A stretch of 64,000 nt of DNA, taken from contig JAVTLE010000007.1 of assembly GCA_033439295.1 (NCBI GenBank), positions 1,736,001 through 1,800,000 on the forward strand, given 5' to 3'. A model generated the notes under the pieces. That model worked only from the letters and a program-made list of their open reading frames with translations, was not told the DNA's origin and did no database searches. Positions 1 through 11,100 of the stretch are shown here, in pieces. The translations under genes and the position numbers were made by a program. Each line of letters begins with the position of its first letter. The first letter of the stretch is position 1. The DNA comes from Deuterostichococcus epilithicus. Taxonomy: Eukaryota; Chlorophyta; Trebouxiophyceae; Prasiolales; Stichococcaceae.

Positions 1-266
1 TCCCTGGCAACATCCCTGGCAAAATTTGCGAGCGCGCCGCTGGCCGACACGCTGCGCATGCTGACACTGGTGGACGCGAACTCGAACGAGGCTAGGCGCA
101 GGCTGTCCTGGCCGCCGGACGGCAGTTGTTCGGCGGCAGGCGATCCCTCCCGTGGATCGTCAGGGGTGACTTCCTCGGCCGTTGCTGCCAAGGGCCCCGC
201 GACGGTGGCTTCGTCGCCTGGCGCTGACTGTTGTCGGTCGGCGCCCGGCTGCTCATCGGGCTGCAT
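1..266 (-). CDS. 5' fragment of an unrecognised protein gene
   Basis: The reverse strand opens with ATG at 266 and stays open to the window edge, so only the first 88 or so residues are visible. The peptide begins MQPDEQPGADRQQ and is rich in Ala, Glu, Gln, Pro and Asp, which suggests a disordered N-terminus. It becomes Ser- and Phe-containing near the edge (LASFEFASTSVSMRSV). No domain is recognisable. A CRE/bZIP-like palindrome lies about 350 bp upstream. The start is chosen as the first in-frame ATG of the open stretch, and an upstream non-coding or coding exon cannot be excluded. The function is unknown. Confidence 0.4.
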   Translation of the reverse strand, partial: MQPDEQPGADRQQSAPGDEATVAGPLAATAEEVTPDDPREGSPAAEQLPSGGQDSLRLASFEFASTSVSMRSVSASGALANFARDVAR

Positions 267-965
267 GTCATTGCCCGTGGCTGCCCGGTGCTGGACAGCG
301 CACCTGGCAGGTTGCAAACATCAGTGGAGTTGTCGGAAAGCTGCTAGAAGCACAGCAGAAATGTATATGATGTGTAGATCGCGGCCAATTGTCAAGGGCT
401 GCGCAGGAAGACGTGATGAGGGCAGCTATTGCACCTGGAAAACTGTCCCGCCCGCAACGCGTTTTGGGGCCGAACGCCCGTCCACGACCAGGCCGGCAGT
501 TGTGCGGTCCTGGCGCAGCCCAGCACGAATAGTCGTCGACTGTGGCGCGATCGCACTCCAGGTACCGGGGCGGATAAGTTTGTTTCACGCGTTCGGCGTA
601 AGTGACAAACGTCACAGATCTGTGACGTCAGTTACTAAGGCTAATTTCGCCATTAAATCGCCATTAAATCGTGGGCAGGGGGGATATTGCGTCTTCACGC
701 ATACATGGTTGCAACCAATTGAAGAAGTGTATTTTCAATAGACACCTTGTGTCAGTACCGTTTCGGGTCCGGCAGCCTGCTGAAAGCCCCTGTGACTTCC
801 CCCGGACCAGCCCTATGGGCATCCACGGCCGCATGTGCCGGTAGCGCTGCGCCGCATGACCAGCTGCGGCAGCTCCTCCGCTCGCGGCCGGACCAGAGAG
901 CCACATGCTTCGGCCGCCGGTGGCAGTGCCGGCACCGCACGGCCTCTGCCAAAGACACTCTGGCG
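267..965. other. Spacer between unknown 5' fragment and sphingosine kinase
   Basis: About 700 bp with no supported coding exon. It should contain the promoter of the gene starting at 266 and the 3' UTR of the sphingosine kinase gene. Apart from the palindromes and direct repeat annotated separately, nothing specific is visible. Confidence 0.4.
602..672. promoter_or_regulatory. CRE/bZIP-like palindromes and short direct repeat
   Basis: The stretch holds GTGAC, GTCAC and the full palindrome TGACGTCA (623-630) within 30 bp. These are followed by a twofold direct repeat of CCATTAAATCG (about 650-671). TGACGTCA is the classical bZIP/CREB site. It lies upstream of the reverse-strand gene starting at 266 and beyond the 3' end of the sphingosine kinase gene, so it more likely serves the former. 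The role is inferred from the motif only. Confidence 0.35.
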
Positions 966-3900
966 TCAGGCGACCAGCACGCGGCACAGCCCCGGGTGCA
1001 CCTGAGCGTACAGCCGCGTGTACGGCACCTTCTCGCCGTCCACCACCATCCACGTATCGCTGCTGACCGGCTCCATGGCCAGCGCCGTCACCTGCACACA
1101 TTCTCAACAAGGTGTGCCTGGCAGATAGAAAGAGGCTGTCACCATCCAGGTGTTGCTGCTGACCGGCTGCGTGGCCAGCGCAGTCCCGTATAACACCGCA
1201 AGAGCATGATCCTGGGGCAACATGAATGGGGGACCGCACATGCTGCGATAATGGCAGAGCGACCTTGTGGCAGTGCAGCCGGCCAGGCCCGACACGAGTG
1301 CTGGCCCCAGGCACAACAGCATTCCTTCCTCAGGGCATGGCACGCTTGCACGCAGGAGTGCCACTCTTGGCCCCGCGCCAGAACAAGCCTTCGATGTTAG
1401 TTGTCGCCCGATGAGCTGCAGACAAAATCATTCGGTTCGAACCAATGCCGGTACCTGGCGGTAGTTTAAAATTGGCAGATCCAGGTGGTCGCCGTTCTCG
1501 CTCTTGATCATGAACTGCAGCCCCTGGAAGCGCGATGCCTTGCCGGTTGAGATGACGTCCAGGCAGCCTGCGGGCACAGCAGTGTTTGAGGTTTTCCCCG
1601 GGGGAAGGGGGGGGGGGTGTGTGGTGTGCTGGTGACGGCCACAGACACAAGCATGCGGCAGCAGTCGTCACGTAATTGCAGCTTTTGAACTGCACCGCAT
1701 GCCCTGCGCTCGGGAAGAAGGCGTGGCTTCTGTTCGAAGAATTGCTTAGAGTTGTTACACACCTGTGGCGAGGCCGGAGCGGGGCGCGATGTGGTAGGTC
1801 ATGTCCAAGAACGGCAGAGCGCACGCGGCAAACAGCGTCACGTCCTCGCTGGGTTGCTGCTGCCAGCCCTGCGGCGCGGGGCAGACACCCAGGCGCCGTG
1901 AGCCGCATGTCGGGAACGCGGCAGGGTGTGCCCCCAGTGGCGGCGACAAAACCCTCAGCAGCGGCAGGTTGCATGCGGCAGGGTGCATGAGGCGTACGCG
2001 GGGGCGGCTTCGCCAAGAAGCAAGCACGCAGGCGAGGCATGCTGCGAGTCAGGAGGTTGCATCCAGGGCAAGGAGAGTTCGGAGGTATACCCTGGAACCT
2101 GCAAGGCCCCACGAGGCTTCCCACCTCTGGCAGCCGGCCCTCCGTCCAGGCGGAGCCTTCGCTGAACAGGTCGTCCAGCAGCGGCGTCGGCGGCCCGCCG
2201 GCTGCGGTGGCGGCNNGTCCCGCCGACGCCGCCGACCCCGAGGACCGCTCCGGCGCGGCGCCGCCTGCATCGCCGGCCCGCGCCGAGCTGCCGCTGCCCT
2301 GCCGCAGGTCGTTGGTGCCGATCGGCTGCGCCTGCTCCTGCGCCTGCACTCGAGCGACTCGAGCCGTCAGCAGGCAGGGGAGCCGAGTGGCGCAGCGAGC
2401 ACAGGGTCGCAGGGCTGCAGTTCACACGACGGGAGGAGAATGGTGCCCTTCTCGAAGGTGGGCGGCGACGGGGCCGCCTGCTGGAGGCAACGACCCCAAT
2501 CAATGGCAGTCGCAATCAGCAGGCGGCACACGGGCTGTGTGGCAGTTTCAAGAGGACACAGGCTGCGACTGCGGCGGTCGCTGCGGCTGCTCCTGGTGGG
2601 GATTGCTGCATGGCCGAGCCGGCAGCTGGATGCACCACCGGCGATGGAAGGGGACAGTCATGCCGTTGACAGGTGCCAGAACAGATTTGTGTAAATCCCT
2701 GACCTGTGCGGCGGTTGCTGCGGTTTGGCCGTGGGCGGGCGGGCGCACCTGAGACTTGCGCGGTGTAAGGAGTTGTGAGGCGCTCGGCTGGTTAGCCTAT
2801 ACGCCCTCATGAACATGCGGGATGCCTTGCTCTGGTGCGACAGCTGCTGTGAAGCGTGCACACAGGAGCGTGGCCAAGCGCATGTGTCACCAACATGATG
2901 GCCTGAGACTCGAACAAGCTTCCAGCCGGTCTGCACCTGCTGCGCAATGCTCGTTGCGGCCTGACTAGCGGGTAGATACGCCATGCGGCAGCGGTGCGAG
3001 TGCTTCGTCAGGATCTCGTAGAGTGCGCCCAGTGTAAAGCGCATCGGCCCCATCCACCTGCAGGTGCAGTGACATGACGAAGCGGCCTGCAGGGGGTGGT
3101 GGCCGACGGACGAGAAGGCTCTGATCGCAAGACACTGGTTGTCGTGTGCCTGCCAAGAGGCCCGCAAGTGCCAAATTGCACGGCCGCCCCAGACTGCGCG
3201 CGCCAAGCTTGCAGCGTACATGTGCCCCACCTGAGGTGCTCTGTGCCGATGTCCAGATTGGCTATGAGGCCGAAGGTGATCGACAGGAAGGCGTAGCGCC
3301 GCGCGTGCGGCGGCTGCAGCACGCTGAAGATGTCCATCGGCGCCTCCCGCCCCTGAGCCGATTTCGCAGGCCTAAGCATGCAGTTCAGGGGTGCTGCTCT
3401 CCTGAGCCCGCCTGGAGGGCAGGCGGCGCCAGCGGCAGCGGCGGAAGTAGCGGCAGACAGCGGCCACCAGCTGACCAGCTCTGAGCTGAGCACTCACAGG
3501 TGTGCGTCGTGCAGGGCGCGCGAGGGCTGATGGAGCTCATGCTGTGGGTGCTGGGCGCATTGGCAGAGACCACCAGCGCCTACGCAACAGTTTTTGGGGG
3601 CACAGCCTCCAGCACTGGGGTCCCAACAACACCAACCTTGATGACAGCGTGCAGCGCGGTTGGCAGGTCCCACATGCCGGTGTTGGCCGCCAGTGCATTT
3701 GCGGAGCCCGCCGGCAGCTGCGCCAGCGGCACCTTGGCTGCCTCCTGCCAGTCCGGCCGCCCCAGCAGCCCCTGCGCATGGGTGAATGTCACGTTCGATG
3801 GTGCTGCGCTGGGGTGTCAAGGACAGGCACGGTGAGTGTCTCGCAAGAGTCCCTGATGCGGGCAAGCGTCTCATATCAGTATTGTTCGCATACGGCCGGG

Positions 3901-5380
3901 CCTACTTTTTCGCCCGACAAGCCGGCTCCAAAGGCCAGCGACAGCAGCTTCGCTGGCCACCTCATCTCTCACCAGCGATCCCTGCCTCTGCTGAGTGCGA
4001 ACAACAGCACATTGTCTGGCGCCAGGCCACACCATCCCGCAGGTATGGCGACCCTAAAGCCAAACCTTGCCTGATTCTCACAGGATCTTCACAGATTCGA
4101 CGAGACAGCCTCATGCACAGTGCCGTCGTCGCCCAGTCATTGCCCGTGAAGAGCAGCGGACAATGATCTAGTTTGTTTTGGTTAGAGTCACAAACTTTCC
4201 TGCAACGCCTCGTGCACGGTGCCGTCGCCGCCCATGAAGAGCAGCGCGTCGCAGGCCGCCAGGTCCAGGCCCGCCACGAAGTCCCCGGCGTCGCCCGCGC
4301 GCTGTGTCACGTGCAGCGTGTGCAGCACGCCCGCCGCGTCGAGCGTGCGCCGCACAGTGGCCTCGTACAGCTTCTTGGCGCTGCGGCAGGCAACAGCGGC
4401 CGTTCCAATCCTGAGCTGCTCTGCCGCTCACGACCCGGCATAGATTGCTGTCCGCACGCAAGGTGGCTGTGTGAACGCACTGTCGTGACATAGCCGTGCG
4501 TCCGTGGTCACTTGCCGTGGTCATAAGAGAAGCTGAGAAGCCCACACAGCATGCACAGCGCCAGCGCTGCCAAGCGCGCCGCAAGGCCGGCCCGCCGACT
4601 GCACGCAGGGCAGCGTCGCTTGCGGTGCCCGGGGCGGAGGAGGCACTCACGTGCCGCGGCCGCTGACGGGGTTGAGGATGATGACCATCCGCCGATGCCG
4701 TTCTGCGGCCCGCGTCACCGCGCGCAGCCGCACCGCATGCACAAAAGCGCGCGCCTCCGTGATGGAGTGGCATCGGTACACGCCTGTCTGGGTCAGTTTC
4801 CGCGTTGGCTTGGCGCTGGCGGCGCCGCGTAGCGGGCAGTACCACACCCGGAAGGCGTCCGAGCCCTCGGCCTGCGCGCCGATGACCTCGCCGCCCGCAA
4901 TCTGCGCGTGCGGCAAGCGCGCGCCTTTGGCCGCGATGGGGCGTCGAGACACAAGCCTCCGCAGCAAAGTGATTCTGCACTGCGCGCGCTGATTCAAAGC
5001 CGGGGCAGGCGAGCGGTTTGCAGTTGCTTACCTGCACATTTGCGGGCTTGCTCCGGGAGCAGCAGGACAGGCACGAGGCAGCGGTCGACTGCCGCTGCAC
5101 CTGCGCCAAACGCATAGCAGCAAGGTCACTCAGACTGGACTCGTCAGTGGCCACGCAGCCTGAGCACCAGACGCAGATTGCCGTTCCAGGACCTCACGTT
5201 GCGGGTCACGAAGCTGAAGGAGCCGTCCGCCTGCACAGAGGCAATGCCGCTGGCGCCACCAGGCCCTTCTACATGCACGCTGTGCTCTCCCAGACTGTGG
5301 TCCCCACCGCTGACTGCCAGCAGCTCTGCGTCTCGCGATGAGTCCTCCGTGAGGTTGAACGGCTCACGGACGTCATTCAT
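966..5380 (-). CDS. Sphingosine kinase (diacylglycerol-kinase-fold lipid kinase)
   Basis: Phosphorylates sphingoid long-chain bases to their 1-phosphates using ATP, normally at membranes. About nine to ten exons were joined. Exon 1 starts at ATG 5380 (MNDVREPFNLTEDSS). Exon 2 (4651-4901) ends in the nucleotide-binding ILNPVSGRGT. Exon 3 (4200-4380) carries the hallmark MGGDGTVHEALQ. Exon 4 (3637-3771) has GLLGRPDW and LPAGSANALAANTGM, the substrate-side motif. Exon 5 (3231-3352) has FGLIANLDIGTEHLR, and the next begins WMGPMRFTLGALYEI. A linker exon near 2090-2340 is Gly/Ala-rich and carries two ambiguous bases without breaking frame. The C-terminal exons read DMTYHIAPRSGLATG, then CLDVISTGKASRFQG, then EPVSSDTWMVVDGE and EVHPGLCRV-like AQVHPGLCRVLVA before TGA at 966-968. 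Length is about 450-500 residues, usual for the family. The splice after exon 3 looks non-canonical, and the last intron holds a copy of the last exon's start. Confidence 0.88.
1137..1186 (-). repeat. Intronic copy of the last sphingosine kinase exon's 5' end
   Basis: About 46 bp match the start of the terminal exon (1042-1091) with six mismatches in my hand alignment. Read in the exon's frame, the copy gives TALATQPVSSNTWMV, against TALAMEPVSSDTWMV in the exon. It lies inside the last intron, about 45 bp before the true acceptor, and has no open path of its own to a donor site. Confidence 0.75.
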
Positions 5381-5670
5381 CGCAGGCTTTTTAGGCCGCG
5401 AGCGTTCCGAGGCTGGGCAAGGGATCGAGGTGTTGGATCCGGGCGTGGCCCTTGCACTGGAGTGTTTCGAACCGCATCGATTGCCTGCAGGCTATCTCCG
5501 CATGCTCTGGAATTGCAGAAAGCTGTAAGAAACCTCCGACTATCGGATTTTTGCACCCAACTTTCTGTCTGACACCGTTGTCTGACAGCGATTTCGGATG
5601 AAAGCTGGTACCAGCTGGTCCGAGTCAAGTGGTGAGTCCGCCTGATCAGCGGGTTCGTAGTCGGCTGCCA

Positions 5671-7898
5671 TCACAGAGAGCGCCCGGCCGGCGCCGCATC
5701 AGGGGCGCTGGTGTCGATCGGCGGGTCATGGAACGCCGAGCGCGCCGGCAGTGCCCCGCTGCTGACCCCCCAGGCGTCCATGGACCTCTGCTGCCCGCCT
5801 GATGAGCCGTTGCCTGCCTGGGCCTGGGTCTGGGTCTGGGTCTGTGACCTAAGGTCCTCTTGCGGCAGAGGTGCTGACGGCTGCTGCCGGAGCGATGCCG
5901 CCTGCGGCGGCTGCAGGCCCGCAGCGAGCTGCAGTTTGATGTGCGGCAACGCTTGCAAGAGCAAGGCGAACTGCTTGGAGGACACCACTGCGAAGACGCA
6001 AAACAGATCCGTGAGCCATTGGCACGAAGTACATGATCACAAGAGTTGGAGGCGAGCCATCAGATGCCATCAATACAGAATTATCACGATACACTCTATT
6101 GTGGTCTCATGTTCTACTGCGTTGACGTGACTGCTCGTAGTGACTTGTTTCGCAACACAGAGAAGTAGTCGAGAAGGAAGCTCGTGTCCGAGTCCCGCTG
6201 TCACCTTGCATGGCCTCCAGCAATGCCTCGAAGTCACGCAGCTGCCCTGCCGCCTGCTCCGCGCCGGCCGCAAGCGCAATGAGTGTCTCTGCCTGCTTAG
6301 CATTGTCCTCCTGCACCTGCGGACGCGTCCACAAGCGGATGTCAGTTCTTTCAGTGTGGTTTTAACACCCTGAAGGTGGCTGGCAGTTGGGGGGACCCCT
6401 TTGCATTGGCATGGATCATGAAGCCGCGACGCCTAGAAGCTTCAACTGTGCTGGTCCGAGCGCCAGGTCTGGTTTGCGAGCGGTGTATTCTTACAGCAGC
6501 AGCCACCGTCTCAACGTTGCGTTGCTGTCCAATCAATCGGTTCCAGCCCCTGTACAACGGTTCGCCACCAAGCGCCTGTGGTGCGCCGACCCGCAGCCCG
6601 CCCCGCAGCCCCTGCGGGCGCCTCCTGCACATCCCGCCGCCGCCGGGTCGGCTGCCCCTGGTCCCAGTCCTTGGTTCGCTATCCGATGCAGATAGCAGCT
6701 GCCCAATGCTATGCAGACAGTCAGCCAGAATATGCAATTGTCGAAGCTCACCTGCCGCAGGGAGGTTCGCAGGTCCCGTGAGGAGACCCGCACGCGCAGC
6801 TGCAGTTTGCTCAGCTCTTTCCGCGCCTGCGCCAGCACCGCTGCCTGCTGCGCAGCCACCAGCTGCGCGGAACTTGCCTGCCCCGCCGCCACCGGCGACG
6901 GCAGCCCCGCTGCCTGGTCCCTGCAGCGTTGGCGGGCACCGTGTCAATAACTGCTTTAGGGTCACCCACGGCAGTGGGAACAGTGGCACAGTCAGCAACA
7001 AGGGGTGGCACATGTTGTGCTTAAGAAAACGTTGACAGCTGAAGAGATTTGCTGTAAATGTGGCTGGTAGACGTATGCAGAAGAACTGCCTGCCTGCCAC
7101 TTTCTAGCGCTTACGAAGCAAGCAGATGCCTTCTGGGAATGGCCCCGGCGGTAGAATTACCTGCGCCTGCGCAGCCAGCTCAACAGCGTGCCGCACAGCA
7201 GCGCCAGCATGACGGCCCACAGGCCGCCGCGCTCCAGGGCATAACTGCCCAGTAATTGCTGTCGGGACGGCGCCGCCGCCGCTGGCGCCGCATCCAGGTG
7301 CTGCACAGGCTTGTGCCGCCCGCGCCACCTGTTCGCCTGCTGCGCTGGCTGCTCCGCTGCGAGCCGGTGTTCGGTCACGAAGGCCGCCGAGGCGGCGGCG
7401 TGTTGCATGTTACGCGTCAGGGACGTGATCTCATGGCCCACTCCGGCGAGCAATGCAGCACCCTGCAGCGGCAGGTTTCAGAGGAGATCAAGAGCCCTCG
7501 TCATGCTGGCTCCAACGCTGCTTGATAGACCTCCTTTCAGTGAATGAATCATTCACCTCTCCAAGCAAGCCACAGCTGGCCTGATCATGGGGTCCTCACT
7601 GTGAGAATTGACCAGCTGCCGTGCTGCCAGCCTCAGGTCGATTCACCTGCAGCAGCTGCAGCAGCGCTTCAGCGCTCTCCCGCGCGCTTTCCTCTCGATC
7701 TAGCAGTGTATGGATTCCCTCCGCGAGGTCGTTGGCTCCGGCGCTGCTGCCTGCCGCTGCTGCGCGTTGACCAGAGCCGCATTGCCGGAGCCGCGCGGCG
7801 CTGCAACTTGGACGCGAACGAAACGATGCTGCCTTTGGAGGGTGAGGAGCTGGTATCAAAGTCGCCAAGCCCTGCCCGAGTTGATGTAGGGCCTGCAT
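5671..7898 (-). CDS. Hypothetical coiled-coil protein with one transmembrane helix
   Basis: Not recognised. Exons read on the reverse strand suggest one protein. A candidate start is ATG 7898 (MQALHQLGQGLATL). Next comes a helical exon with NDLAEGIHTLLDREESARES. An exon with HEITSLTRNMQHAAASAAF follows, containing a hydrophobic helix GGLWAVMLALLCGTLLSWL capped by RRRR. Two further helical exons read QARKELSKLQLRVRVSSRD and AETLIALAAGAEQAAGQL. The C-terminal exon starts SKQFALLLQALPHIKLQL and becomes Gln/Ser-rich before its stop at 5671. The heptad-like Leu/Ala pattern argues for coiled coils on both sides of a single membrane anchor. The start and some splice sites are unresolved. It shares a promoter region of about 250 bp with the divergent kanadaptin-like gene. 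Confidence 0.5.
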
Positions 7899-8152
7899 TC
7901 CAGCCAAGTCTAAGGCGCACTCGTCAAATCGATCTGAAGGGAGATGTGCCGCTCGGCTATAACAGGATGTAGCGCTTCACACAACCGCGCTGATGAAACG
8001 CAGATGTGAATGCGTTGGTGCTTGCTGGGGAATCGAGCCGCATTGGCGATCTTTGACAAATCGCAGATCCCAAAATGTCGACATGCCACATGTATTCTGC
8101 CATTTGCGTCTGCAAAGGCAGCCGCGCAGACTGCGTCTGTCAGTCCGCAACG

Positions 8153-11100
8153 ATGGCAGACACCGAAATGCCTGACGCGGTAGCGCCAGCTCCAAGCGCT
8201 GATACCGGGCCCGCAGATCAAAACGATGGCAGCGGCGCAGCGCAGAAGCCTGCATCTGGTGCTCGGCCTGTGGACCCCGAGCAGCGCTTGACGGCGAAAG
8301 AGAGCAATGGACCGCTTCAGAAGCCACAGCAGAAGGCGATGATGCCGCCAACCATGCGGGCACCGCCCCCTAAGTTCAGGGCGCCGCAGCCAGTGGCGCC
8401 CAAGCCTGCCGCAGACGATGCCGAGGTCGCAGGTGCGGCTGCCCAGCTGCGTCAAGGCCCAGATGTGGCCGCATGCTGTGCATATTCAAGGACAATTAAA
8501 GCAGAAATGGTCCACACGGCAACCACGCTCGTTGTCAGCCGCAGCTCGTGCCAAAGCGCGCACGCTTGCGGTGAAGGCGGCAGCGGCTGCCGCCAAGTCC
8601 TCGCTGCCCGCGCAGCGCGAACGAGCCGTTGCAGAGGCAGCTGCAAAGGTGGGCAACCTGTATCTCCAGCGCTGGCATCCCAAATCAATGCATGACCTGC
8701 CGACTGCTCTGCTGCGCTCTGCTGCGCAGTGTGCCGATGATCTTCGACCGGCCCAGTACTTTGTCAAAACCGTGCTGCCCTATACGTTGCATGCCCAATA
8801 ACCACATCAGTGTCGACTGCATGTGTCGCTGCAGGCATATGCGGCCCATCAGCCAGCGGTAACTGAGCCAATGCAACCCACACCGGAGGTGCCCGCTGGT
8901 GATGAGACCAGTGCCACCGAGGCGCCGCAGCAGCCGCAGCAGCCGCAGCAGGCAAAGCCCGCACTGCAGGAATCCACGCCGCAGAAGCCCCGCGATGCGT
9001 CGACGTACGAGCAGCCCGCCTGGAGCGGCGTCCCGGAGGGGTGAGCGCCTCAGCTCCAGGCGCTGCAACTTGTGCATCCTGCGACCTGCCCACGACAGGG
9101 CGCACAACAGACCTCTTCACGTCATCCGACTCAGACGCATGCGACTCTGACGAGACCAACTGGGGTCTTGTACTCTTGGTTTTCGCTGCAGGGTGGAGTA
9201 CACTCTGGAGGAGATCAAGGGCGGCACAAGCCTGGGCATGCGGGACATCACACAGAAGGCATTCTACACCTTCGGGCGCACTCAAAACAATGGCAAGTTC
9301 GCCTGATGGCATCGTGCAACCTCCGGATGTTCTGAGCTCAATACTGCCCGCGGACACCGCTCATTCCGGCATGGAGCTTCCGATACAAGCCACAGAGTGA
9401 GGTGGCGTGCAGTCGAATGACCAGGACAACGAAGATCCCGAGCGCACAGGCTGCGACCCTCTGCCACGCTTGGTAACTGCGAAATGATGCGATGCCTCTC
9501 AACGAGCTTATCGGTGGCCGAGGGCATGGCGCACGAGTGCACAGAGGACAGGAGTGCGGCATCCATCCGAGCATCAACGCTCCAGCATCTCACTCCCTTT
9601 TTGCGCCGCAGACATCGTGCTGGAGCACCCCTCCAGCTCGCGGCTGCACGCGGTGCTGCAGTTCAACGGGCAGATGCGGCAGGCGTTCCTGTTCGACGCC
9701 AACAGCGCCCATGGCACATTCCTGAACCGCCGCCGCATCAAGTCCGGCGTCCATGTGCCCATCAGGTACAAGCGGTGTTCGCGTTTGCTGGTGCTGCCGC
9801 TTTGCAGGCAACCTCATCTGCGGTTTGCAGGATCTGATTGACTGGGAATCAACAGTCCAGCTCGAACTCACCCTGTGTCATCAAAGAGTTGTGCCAGCGT
9901 GTCGGGCCTCAGCCGAGCAGCAGCAGAGGGTTTAGGTATGCCGCACCAGACAGGCCCTGCCAGCACAGGCAAGGCTTGTGCTCTGCCAGTGCACTTCGGA
10001 AGCTGCCTCCATACCCTGTGCCATGCTACAGGGTGATGGCAACATGATCAACTTCGGGCACAGCACGGACGACGTCCACAACACAACCAGTCGCACTGAG
10101 CCAGTTGCACTGAGAGACGGTGCTCCCGCTGCAGGGTGGGCGACATGATCAAATTTGGACAGAGCACGCGCGACTTCCTGCTGGACGGCCCGGCAGAGCT
10201 GATGCCGGAGGAAGGTCCCTCCAAAGCGCAGCGACTGGAGGCGCGCCTGCTCAAGGTGCACTGTTTGATCGGGTGGTTGAGTCACTGATTGAGTGACTGT
10301 TTAGATTACTGATCGACTCCTTTACATTGTTCAATTGATTGATCATTCGATAGATGGGCTGACTCGTCCATCGCCTGTCTGACTGACACTGTCAGCTGTC
10401 CCCGTTCGTGTGGCAGCCTTCCACGGCCGGCTCCGTCAATCATTGGGAGCTCGCCGGCCGCCTGAGGGGGCCGGGGCCGGGTGCGGCGGCTTCCGCGCCG
10501 GGAGGCTGGCCGCCCTGAGGGGCACCGCCGGCGGCCAGTGCACTCCCCTCGGCTTTCTGCACGACACACTGCGAGGGCAGGTCCGATGCTCCGGGACCTT
10601 CAGACTTCAGCAGAGGGTTTTGCAGCTGTGTTGCAATTTTGCCGCCGCCGCCTCCGCAGGCCAAAGAGGCACGCCGGTCCAAGGATGATGCAGTGGCGGC
10701 GGCGCAGATGGAGGTGGCCCTGGGGCGCGGCGACGGCGCCAGCTGGGGCTTCGGCGAGGACGCCGCCACTGAAGAGGACGGCGCACCCTTCGTCGACTGG
10801 CGCACCTTTGGCGAGACGCGCGGCCTCACGGACAAGCAGGTGGGTTCCACAGTGCGGTTTCGTCATCAACGCGGCCGCACACAGTCTGGAGGGCGCTTCC
10901 AAGCCGCTTTCAGTCATATGGCTCGTGGAGGTTTGCGACGCACAGAGGCAATGCACCGTCTGGCTACCTCGCCCTGGAAATGTTATGGCGGGCGGCTGCC
11001 TGGACTGATTGTTGCCGACCATGCCCTGGGAGTGTCGGGGTCTTGCGCAATTGTGGCTGGTGCGGGTATGCTGACAAGGCGGGCTTCTGCACAGCCAAGC

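Noticed and set aside
1434-1443. GGTTCGAACC, possible tRNA T-arm or regulatory palindrome
   Set aside because: No cloverleaf can be built around it, and it lies in a sphingosine kinase intron.
1801-2694. Long forward-strand open frame (about 297 codons)
   Set aside because: It is antisense to sphingosine kinase exons with clear family motifs; high GC makes long shadow frames common here.
5671-7898. Assignment of the coiled-coil/TM gene to the GEX1/KAR5 nuclear fusion family
   Set aside because: The overall layout is suggestive, but no Cys-rich domain or diagnostic motif is visible.
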